From NCBI RefSeq assembly GCF_032854445.1, contig NC_088301.1:46249116-46313115 (forward strand): a stretch of DNA of 64,000 bases. The letters run 5' to 3'. Below are positions 13,501 through 25,500 of the stretch, piece by piece. Origin of the DNA: Liolophura sinensis. Lineage: Eukaryota; Mollusca; Polyplacophora; Chitonida; Chitonidae. A program made the translations under genes and the position numbers. Positions within the stretch are counted from its first letter, which is position 1, and each line of letters opens with the position of its first letter. Below the pieces are notes generated by a model that was given only the letters and a program-made list of their open reading frames with translations, was not told where the DNA came from and did not search any database.

Positions 13501-16500
13501 GCTTCTAAATAAGCCGCCATTAATAACACACTTGTTAAGATTATCACAGAATTTTGACAAACAATACAAGAACTACCTGTCCTCTGTACTGTGCGCTGTA
13601 AACAGAACCAAACCCTCCATCTCCAATCAGGTACTGTGGGCTGCCAACCAAAATATACATAGAGACATTAACATATGTACCATGCACTTTCTCTTTTTAA
13701 ACAGAGCAAAGATAAACAATTAAAAAAAAAAAAACATCCGATGTTAAGATATCACCTCTAACATTTACTTTCACATTATTTTCGCTGTTATCAGATGTTG
13801 ACAGTGACTCTTGGGGTATGACATAAGCTACACCTGTACAAAAAAAACAACCAACCTTTATTCCAAAAAAAAAAAAAAATCTAAGTGAACCTTTAGAACC
13901 TTACCTGGGAACATAGATAAACTGGTCTAGGTTAAGCTTGAACTTTGACTCCATGTCACTCAGCATAATGTCTGGAGCCTGCATGGAGAACGTCAACATG
14001 ACAACAAATAAGGCGATGAAAAAGTATCACCATGGACTTAGGTATTTATCTAAACATTTGTTTCATAACACCTTGTTCAATGATTTATTTGTAGCAAAGA
14101 GATCAAAAAAAGGTAAAAGGTCATAAAAGTAAGTGAACATCCTTGATATACTATAGTAAAATGTTGAAAAAAACACTCATTTCAAAAATCTCTGTAAAGA
14201 AACTGTGCAGAAGTCTGATTAGCATATTATACTGGTGCATTATAAAAGCAATGAGGAAAATGAGGAAATCCTATGATGAAACAGAATAAAGGGATAACTG
14301 AGACTTACACACTGAAAAGACAAGGAGACAGCAAAAGAAAGACAGACAGTCTGTCTCTAAAAGGGACATGCCGTCGACATCAGAAAAATTGTGCTTTTAT
14401 TTTAGACGTCGTCTTTATAAAATTGAGACCTCCAGGTGTCTATTGAGACATATCTGACCTTAAGTGAATGTTCAGTTTTATCCAGGGTTTCCCTTCGATC
14501 ATCAACTCACTTAAGTTGCTGTATTTAGAAAGTCTGCTTTTTTGAGTCAGTTATCTCCCCTTAATGTCGAGACGACGAGATGTTCAGAGAACTTGAATGT
14601 CAGACACAGTATTGTGTTGTAATTATTCGGCCTACCATGTGACTTCTGTTCTGCTGTAGATCGTTGGGAATTATGAATACTATACAAAACATTATCAATA
14701 TGAAGGAAGATCGCAGTTGGTTTACCAGACATGTCATTCCCTTTCAATCTATGGTATGTGCGATCCACGAGCTTAATTTTCTTAACTGAAACTTTTCTGA
14801 AAATATAGGCCCAGGAGGTTTATCTAGGAGTCAAATGCAACTCATTTTTGTATTTGTTTGAACCAACTCAAAAATTCTGAATTGCTTTTGGTGATATGTC
14901 TCTTTAATAGGCCTGCTCTGATTTTTCCCTTGCTGCATGACAGCGACTACAATGTAAACCGAGATAATTTTTTGAGGCCTGAAAACTATGAAAAGTGGGA
15001 CCTCATCTATTAAAGCATGCTGTATGTAGGCTATGAGACGACAGTGACAAATATTCTAAGCCAGAGAACGTGAAAAAAACATTATATCAGCCTTCGAGAG
15101 TTGCAGAAATGTTGAGAGATCTTAAGTGAAGTAAATGTTATGCAGCTTAAGTGTTCGCTGAAGCTGTTTATCTAGCTTATGCCGCTTTATCTCCGAAACT
15201 TGCCATTAACCACTCTCTGAGGTCCCACCTAACCACAGCTTACTCCTCAAAGCGCACTTTTTATCAGAAGAGTGACCTTAAGGGAGGTAATTTGGTGCAG
15301 CCCTATTGGCACTATCTACATGCTGTTCGAAAAGAGTAGAGGCATTAAAGCCATGGGTTGAAATCAAGCTTTTCTGCCACTTCATAGCCCTATGTGAAAG
15401 TACAAACTGTTAGCTCTGCTGAAAAAAACAAAAAAACCCTAGGAAATGGCATGAGTACACATACAAACACTGATGGGAAAAAGCGAAATGAATTCAAAAC
15501 CCAGCTCACCAGCAAAGATAATGGCACTTCTCCATTGTGAACTGGACAAAATGCAGTTTTCTGAGAGTCAGCCATTTCCAGGAGGTCACCCAATGGAAAC
15601 AGGTGGGGCTCAGTCCCTGAAAACAGATAGCATGGTGTCAAAAAAGTGAAGTTACTATCTAACTGTTTAATTCCAACCCTATAAGTTCTTAATACCAAAT
15701 CCAAGAGTAACACACTAATCTGAGTACACTCCATATTTACAAGTCTCACCCAAGTGGAGACAACTCCTCACACATGGTTGCGATCATGAACATAGACACA
15801 CAAACTGTGAGATGTACTGAATCAATAAAAAATGTGAATAAATTTGAAACAGGCTTTATATAAATTAGATAAAAATACAGAAGATCCCACATTAAGAACA
15901 CATACCTTTACAAAAACTACAGGGCACAAACTTTTGCAAAAGTTCTCTCCCAAAATGGGGTCAACTGTTGTCAAACCTGGGAACCATTCCTCGATTAGGG
16001 CATCCACATGGTCAACAACAACACCCATTAAACTGGAAAAACAGAATGCAATCAAAACAAAGGTAAACATTATCAGACATCTTCAAATCAATGTAAAAAG
16101 CTATCCAAGCATATATTATATGTACAACTTTCTACATGTGTCTCAGTTAACATCATGGATGAACCATGTACAAGTACGCCATAAGAGGGTTGTGGGGAAC
16201 ACTTTGGTGACAATAAACTTAATTACAAGTTAAGCTTCCTATACTTAATAAAATTTATGAATGTTAGAACTATCTAAATTGTTTTTCAGCTGCACATACA
16301 CATGACTGTATAACTTTGGACAAAAGTGGCTAAGGACTGGTCAGTGGTATAAAACATAATGAACTTTCACTTAATACCTAACCTCAAATGTATATAAATC
16401 ACAACAGCTGGAATAAATTTCTGAACTAACTAGCCAACAAATGAATTAAAATGTCAATTAAAAACATTAGGTTTATTTGTAAGTTTTCAAACATGTGACT

Positions 16501-19500
16501 CAAAACAAATACATAAAATTTTTTTAGAATATGTCCACGAAACCCTTTATTCAGGCAACATTTCACACCAGAACACCTGTGAATCAACAAACTATGGTGC
16601 AGGTGCAAATTACTACCAAAAACAGAACAATGTAAATGTTATACAATCCCAACAAAATAGAATTCAGATGAGATAAACATTGGAGAATACCTATCCTAAG
16701 TTACGCTGAAACAAATGGTTAACATTTTTTAAATCCATGTTCATTGCATTAAGGAAACACAGCACTTTCATGTTGCTGGCTAATGCTTATCTCAATTTTT
16801 ATTATTCATAACATCTTTAGCCTAAGGCACACAGACATTTGTTGTGGAAAATCTGATTTTCAGTCCCGATGTCAAATTACCCGAAATATGGGCCTCCCGT
16901 ACATGAGCAACATTTGCTGTCCATTTTTGCAGATTCCAAAGGCGAACGACAATCACATAGTAAGTTCAAGGTCATGAGACCCCAGAAAGTTGTGTACATT
17001 TTGCATGTACTCACATGATATTTCCACAGACACTGATTGGTTTAAGCAGACAAAAATGATCACACAAAATCCAGATTGTACACAAGCCAAATCTTGTGCC
17101 CGGCTCATCTGTTTTTGGATTTTTTGTTGCCCAAAGTTAAACAAGCTGAATTTTTGGATTTTTTGTTGTCTGTATCAAGAAATTTCATTTTCAACCACAA
17201 ATGTTGTTCGAGTGTGCTGGGTTTAAAATCTTCAAACAGGCAGAAACATGTTGTCTTTTACACCAAATCTAGAGAGCAGGCATTCAGCATAATTCCATCA
17301 ATCACTGGGTTTTTAGCACACCACATACATAGGCCTATGATGGTAATTACCGTTACAGCAGAAGCATTTTAGAGGCATAAATATACAAATTCACATAAAA
17401 TGAAATTTTGGCACTACTTTACTAATGTCATCACTCAAAAAAAAAAAAAAAAAGCACAAAATGCTATTTTAGTTGATTATTCTAAATTCACTGTATCTAA
17501 ACTTGTCTTTCAACTGGATTAATTTTAGACTGACACTTCACCCATGTACATTTCCGTCATCATGAAGACAGAAATACAGGAGTATGTGTAACAGCATACC
17601 TGCTACCTCCACGGCTAGCTGGCACCAGAATCTTAAAGAAGTCCTTGTCACCATCACTGGGTTGCAACAAGAAGTATTTATCCTAAAATGCAAAAAATAT
17701 AGACAGTGTAGGAATGCCTTCTGTACGTTTGCATGCACAATGTTTGAATAAATGGATGAGTTTTAAATCTGTATGCTTTTATAATTATTCATAGTTTGCA
17801 AAAATCTGAGCACATTTGATCACAGATTGGTAGTGTTAAAATGCATTACCAAAGCACCTACAACATACTTCGTTTATAATACTATACACTCTTGGCAATA
17901 AATCTCGTTTTTCTAAAATTCTGTGAAACTGGATAAAAAATATTCTTTGAAAAAGAAGACAGGAAAAAAAAAATGTCAAGAAATATACTCACATCTGACC
18001 AGTGGACATAAATACCCTCTCTCCAATACACCATAGAATTCTGGAAATGGATCAAATGTAGATTTGATATAATATTTCTCATTTTCATCTTATGTTTTTA
18101 TCTTCTCAACATATAACGGATTATCACTGAAATTAAGCAGAAACTTCACATACATGTACAGACAGCATAAATAATTATACAGATATTTTACTCTTCATTG
18201 TAACACAAAATGTACACATTTTCTGGTTAACTATGATAGCAAAACACACCTTTTCGGCCATTTTGTGGCAGAATACAATGAGTCTAGCCAGTAGCCTGGC
18301 CCAGAATCCCATTGGAATGTACGGCATGTGATACTCTCTGGTTATCCGACCTATGAAGCAGAATTATCAACAGGTAATAAATCAGGTAAACTCCCCATTA
18401 CAGGCACAGTGCTTAATTACAACAGCTTTATTCCCAACTCCATTTTAAAATAAAGACAATAATTTAGCCCCAGAGGTCAGTACAGAAAATTAAACAACCT
18501 GCAGTAAAGCTTGTCTTTTGATATGATAGGTGCTAGCTATTAACTCAACGCTGTGACAGAAGAATTGTCATTGGGACACTATTTAGCTGGTCCCAATAAC
18601 TTTACCGTTAAGGTCAATTCCCCAAAATTTTTTTTGGCATACTTATCTTTAATTTCCACTAACCATAATCCTTGTTTAACATTTACTTTTCTTGAATAAT
18701 TTCAGATAAAAAATATAAATAAGAAATATATTCGGGTATATCCAAATGCAGATCTATATTTCCAGATACACAACATTTTTGAAATGAAGTCAACAAAGTC
18801 TATTAACAATGTTGACCTGACAGTAACTGCCCTAATTCTTCAACCTTTTCAACTGCCAATGCAACAAATATTGTGAAACGTTCTATGAGAACAATGAGGT
18901 GTAGAGAACTAATTTATACAATTTTATGAAGCTTGCATCTTTAATGACACAAATCAATCATTTTAGTATCATTTTGATAATAACTGTATGCTTAAATTTT
19001 CTTCTCACCTGTTTTCTCTGACTTTGGTATTGTGATTCCTGGTCTCTGCACTGGCAACCGGCATGGAATAAGCAGATCTTCATCATTCTGAGGTAAGGCT
19101 ATCTCAAACCTACACAAAGAAAAATGTGCCTCAGTTACCTCATCAAGTATCTGGTGAACCTACTGTCTTAAAGCTGTTTCAGAACCAGCAAGAGTGGGAT
19201 TTGAGTCTGTGATCTCAAGAGCAAATAGCCGCAAACCTATAATTATTCAATGTTGATTTATGTTGGTGTATTTTGGGGAAAACCTGGATGCGGAGGTGCC
19301 ATTTTTGTTCGATATCTAATGTTCTTAACACGTGTGTTTTTGGGGAGCTGCTTTGGAGTTTCCTGTCATCATGCCACATGTTCACTGTGGTGCTCACTGT
19401 TAACAGCTTGAATAACTTCTTCATTAACATGCAACAAGATGTAAATCTGTCTTACCAATAATGCCTTGCTATGAGCTTGCTTCTTTGGTTGTACAAGATA

Positions 19501-22500
19501 CTATGTACTGCGCAAAAAAGCTGGGAGGATTACCTTAAGAGACACAATTTTCCATGTACTGAAGAATAAGGCTGGGAGGATTGACACAATGGACTTACTT
19601 TTACAGCAGCCTGATGATCTGAAGAATAAGACTAGGGCAAAAGGTGTAATGGACTCACTTTCCTAGCAGCCTGAGGTACTGAGGAATAAGTCTGGGGGGA
19701 TAAGTTTAATGGAGTCACTTTTCCAAAAGCCTTAGGTACATACTGAGGAATAAGACTGGGGGGATACATGTAATGGACTCAAGTTTCCAGAAGCTTGAGG
19801 TACACAGAAATAAGACTGTCAGGATTTATGTAATGGACTCATTATCCAGAAGCCTCAGGTGCTGAGGAATAAGGCTGGGAAGATAAGTGTAATGGACTCA
19901 CTTTTCCAAAAGTCTGAGGTACTGAGGAATAAGACTGGGAGGATAAGTGTAATAGACTCACTTTTCCAAAAGTCTGAGGTACTGAGGAATAAGACTGGGA
20001 GGATAAGTGTAATAGACTCACTTTTCCAAAAGTCTGAGGTACTGAGGAATAAGACTGGGAGGATAAGTGTAATAGACTCACTTTTCCAAAAGTCTGAGGT
20101 ACTGAGGAATAAGACTGGGAGGATAAGTGTAATAGACTCACTTTTCCAAAAGTCTGAGGTACTGAGGAATAAGACTGGGAGGATAAGTGTAATAGACTCA
20201 CTTTTCCAAAAGTCTGAGGTACTGAGGAATAAGACTGGGGGGATAAGTGTAATGGACCTCTCCATCTACTGCTCTTCCGGTGAACAGCATATTCACATTT
20301 GACTTTTTCATCAGCTACAAAGTAAAGCAATAACATTACATGCCATCAAAGGCATATTCTGCGACAAATGATGATTCAGACTGCAATAGATTTGTTGTAC
20401 AAACAATAAAGAGTCTCTAAAATCTGGAAAAAACAATGCCAGAGGAGAAAAGCAGTGAATGTACCATTTAAAATTTTTAACTTACGCCAAATTGTATAAT
20501 TGAAAATTAACAAAGCATATATACACTCACACCATCCTTGGTAATGAAGGGGTTGATTTCGCGCACAGTGACAACCTGTGCCATCATACGACACAACCAA
20601 CCAGGGTCTATGAAGTACAAGTCCTTCAGCTGCAGTGTTGTGTCATTGTAGTGGATCAGAATGCCCCACTCATGAAGAAAATGGACTGCCTAAAGGAGCA
20701 AAAACTGGATTCACTTCACATTTTATTAGTATAAGTAATGTACAGAACAATCTGACAGCAGATAGTAAAATAATACACACGGCTTACATGTACTTCTTGG
20801 AGTTGTCATACTAATACATATATTTCTGCCATAAATCCATAGCACAGCAGTAACAACCATAATTTTAGTGGAAACAAATGAAATTCCCCAAAACTTGAGC
20901 TTGATCTTTAATATGTCTTGGTAAAACCATGTATATTGAGAATACTGTCAAAATCCAAAACAGGACACTTTTGTAGAAAATGGACGAAATAGCCAGAAAC
21001 TCAACCTTTATCTGTAGGTCACTGTGCTGAAGCCAGTATGATTAAAAGTTCAATACTGGTATGACGAAAAGTTCAATACTGGTATGAATAAAAGTTCAAT
21101 ACTGGTATGACGAAAAGTTCAATACTGGTATGAATAAAAGTTCAATACTGGTATGACGAAAAGTTCAATACTGGTATGAATAAAAGTTCAATACTGGTAT
21201 GATGAAAAGTTCAATACTGGTATGACAAAAAGTTCAATACTGGTATGAATAAAAGTTCAATACTGGTATGAATAAAAGTTCAATACTGGTATGACGAAAA
21301 GTTCAATACTGGTATGACGAAAAGTTCAATATGAATAAGAGTTCAATACGATGAACAGTTCAATATGCTGAACAGTTCAATAAGATGAACAGTTCAATAT
21401 GATGAACGGCTTTGAAAGAAAGTCTGGAAGAGGTAAGAGACAAACAAGCCACTGTTCATCTAATGACTGCAATGTCACCAAAAAGGCATCTGATGGACAG
21501 ACAGACAGCAAAACATCATAACATCAAACTTTTTGGAGAACAGTTATATAATTTTGATCTTGTCTTAGAAATAAAAGTCTCATACAATATCATCAATGTT
21601 AAGAACTTCTGTCAGCATGTACTGTTAATATTTACTAAGTAAATGAAGAATAGTAAATCAAGTATAGTGTCCTGGAATTTTTCCCCATCTCATGGTTTTG
21701 CTGTGCAGACTGTAGCACAGAAAGGTGATTAATTTTAATAGGTGGTGAGAAAATATATGAATTTAAAAATATGTGATTTACTGTGACTAACAAAATCAAA
21801 TTAATACAGCAGGGTTATTAATCGATGAAAAATTTCATGAAATTATAGGTCAATTTAGTATGATGTGTACAGGTAATCCTGTGGAGTAAACAAAACCTTT
21901 GACGACCTGTTGCAATTCCTCTTCGTCCATGTCTAACTCTGACTGCTTCACAATCTTCTTCATCCTGTTATGTCGTATCACCGGGTAACTTGTGGAGAGA
22001 CTTTTGGCTTCTTCTGTTATCAGCTCAGCCAACCTCTGAAACCAGCAAGCTATTAAATATACTTTCACATCTATAATAAATGGCTCACATCAGACAAAAA
22101 ACTTTTCTTATTCTAAACTTTATAATGAGTTGTTTTGAGAACTCTAACTATTTGGGTGCTGTGTTGGTAGATGACACTTCCATTTTTAAAATATGACTTT
22201 CTACATTCTATACGTCATGATATTCAGGAATGTCTTTCTATTGATCAACAACATTCACATTAGCCAAATCTTGTGCATATCTAATCATATACAGTACATG
22301 CTACATGTCTTATATCTCTTATTATAAACTTCTTTAGTTACATGTATATCACAAACATTACCACATAACTTGCTGGGATTTTCTGTCCCATCACAGGCTG
22401 GCCTCGGATTTTATACCTTCAAAAAGAAACAAAGTTATCTTTTACAGTACATGTACGTGTGCATGTCTTCTATCTGAGAAAATACTAATCTGTTTTATTG

Positions 22501-25500
22501 GACATATGCATCTTATCAGTAAAACATTAAAAACAATGTCAAAAATTAGACCATGAAATATAGTTCCATTTTTCACCTTTCTACACTTACTCATCAACAA
22601 CCATTTTGATGACGTTCCGTAATCTGTCCATGGAGGAGGAGTCTCGGGATGTAGCATCAATCTCAATCAGTCCACTGAGCTGCGGAAATCCTGAAGGTCA
22701 AAGAACTGTTGCTCAAGAAATATGACCAATAGACAAAGGAGTGAGTTCAGTGCAAAAGTGTATCAGGGAGCAAGCAGAAAATGGGAAGCCAAATGTCTTG
22801 ATTGAAAAAAAAACCCTTTGAGATTAGACAAAGTATTTTATATGGTTGTGTATTAATGAAGAGGGCCACACAGCTAGTAAACGACAAGCACCAACATCCC
22901 ACATGTATGTATGCCAACATTTTGGGAAAGGTCAGATTTGGAACAGTTACATGCAGAACAGCCATTATATCAAATGTCAGAAATAAAGACTGCATTACAC
23001 ATAATGTATTGCAAAGGTGAAAAATCAAAATCACATTCACACATACCTGGATTGGTGATGAGCTTTCCAATTTTCTCTCGCATATCCTGTATTACCTCTC
23101 CTCTACTATCTACAAAGACAATTAGTGATTACTAATCACTAATCTTGCTTCAAAAGTTTCTTACTGAATAATAAAAATTAGAACTCTTGCGAGTATAAAA
23201 CCCAAATAAAAGAACCAAAAAAAAAAAAAACAAAAAACAAACATAGGTATTACTTTTCTTCTTTACATTTTGCCAGAAGGTTATTTTTCCCTATGGATGT
23301 ATATGTGTGCCACATTAAATGATGACAGTAACATATGCATCAAGAAACAGGTGGTAAGAATATCAAGTTTGCTAAAGATCTAACCAGCATTCATAATGCA
23401 AATGTGCACTTCATTCAAGTCTGAATGTAGATGCACATTCTACCAGTGAACATCTCACCTGATGGCAGCTGATCAACATGGGTGCCAACGACAATCACAG
23501 GACAGCCAGGTGCTCGAGACTGGATATTCAGCAGCCATGGTTTCAACTGATTAATTTCTTTATCTCCTCCATTTATCTTATAAACCACCTGCCAACAAAA
23601 GGCAGAGGAACATGTAGTTTGTTCATTACAGTCTGAGAAACAATACTGGTTTTCCAGTCCATTTTTTACCCAGCAAGATGTACAACTGTTACAAAAAAAT
23701 TCAGTACAGTTTCTTACAATTCAATGATGTTTATAATGATTTTTTTTTTTTTTTTTGATTGGTGTTTTATGCCATACTCAAGAATATTTCACTTATACGA
23801 CGGCGGCCAGCATTATGGTGGGTGGAAACCCACAACCATCCGCAGGTTGCTGGCAGACCTTCCCACTTACGGCCGGAGAGGAAGCCAGCATGAGCTGGAC
23901 TTGAACTCACAGCGACCGCGTTGGTGAGAGGCTCCTGGGTCATTACGCTGCGCTAGCGCGCTAACCGACTGAGCCACGGAGGCCCCTTGTTTATAATGAC
24001 AGGCTAAAAATAAATATAAATTTATAAATATAAATAAAGATATATAAATGCAATTCACTTTTTGTACCTATTACTAAGTCATTGGAACAAATTCTGTATT
24101 ACCGATCCTTAATTTGAAGCCAAACTTTAAGTTATGCATCTCTGTTTGACTCACAAGATAAAGTGCTCTGTTGGAGAGAAAACACTGATGGGAGCTGTAG
24201 AAGTCTTCCTGGCCTGCAAAATCCCAAGTACTCAGCGTGTACTGTTGCACTTTTCCTTCTCTTGTCTTTCGTTCATATCTGTACACACAAATATTATTCA
24301 ATCTTGAACACCGAGCCTCATTTACTTCACATTTCACACATTCTGGATAATTTGTAGTTCTCCACATTTTACCAAAGAACTTTGCATAAAAATAACTAGA
24401 ATCCTTAATTTATTTGCTATGATGCTTAATAAATGGCTTGCCTGCATCAGACAGTTTGTCATAGATTTATGGCAGACTGGAAACAGACACTTGAATACAA
24501 AAAATGAAACTTAAGGTGTGTTTGAACACATTGTCAAAAGTGTTTCTTACTTCCAGTCGCCCACCAATATCCCCACAGTGGCTACGCTCTTGTCAGGCTG
24601 CTTCTTCCTCACCACGGATCGCAGTAAACTGGACTTCCCTTTCCCCCCATATCCAACCACTATCATCTTCATGCGGTAATGGCGTCTTGCCTACAATTAG
24701 ATTAATTTGAAATGAAATCTTTACCAAAAATTTGGGACAATGTAACAGCTATGAACAGTTAGAAAGTTATCATGATGCTGATTTGCTAGAACCAAATGAA
24801 ATACAGAATAATGGGGAAATACAAATAAATATAATGAGACTGTGAAGTAATAAAGGGTCCACAGAAGTTGCACGAGGAACCAACACGAAATTAACATCCA
24901 CACTGACCTTTTTGAGTTTATGATGAAGATAGATGATAAGATCTTTGACCCTAGACCTTAGCAAAGCTTGGTCCAAATCCAACATAAGACCATCTAAGGG
25001 CATCTGTGCAAAAAAGAAAAAGGAGCCTCTCTTGAGTAAACCTTTCCTTTACAAATTGGCTTGCATTCCAAAATTAACCTTAAAAAAATGTTCATCATGC
25101 AGTATAGAAGAACTTGAAAAAACATTTCATATTCTCATTGTGCTGTATGAAGCCAGAAATACACTAAATGGACTCATGGGACCAGTGTATTGTTGCAACT
25201 GGAGATTATGGTATGTTACAATATTTTGTGTTAAGAATTATGTTCAATTGTTCAGTAATGACATCTATATATATTTTCCTGAAGTCAAGTTTAAATTAAG
25301 GAAATGTAAATTGCTACTGGGCAGGAAATTGTACCTGGTCAGGAAGTACAGAAAAGTAAAGAACAAAGGGACACTCACCTCCCATAGTTTAGAGCATCTA
25401 CCCAGTTCATCAGGCAAAGTTGTCAAGTTTTTGTTGTGGTTGAAAAACAATGATGACAATGATGTCAAATTGCCAATTTCCTTTGGAAGCTGCAACACAA

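Noticed and set aside
19842-20336. Open frames of 136-164 codons on both strands over the 60-bp array
   Set aside because: They exist only because the period is a multiple of three and the unit lacks stops in those frames; the biologically meaningful frame is the spliced microexon.
23930-23986. tRNA gene
   Set aside because: A and B boxes belong to the SINE head; there is no complete cloverleaf.
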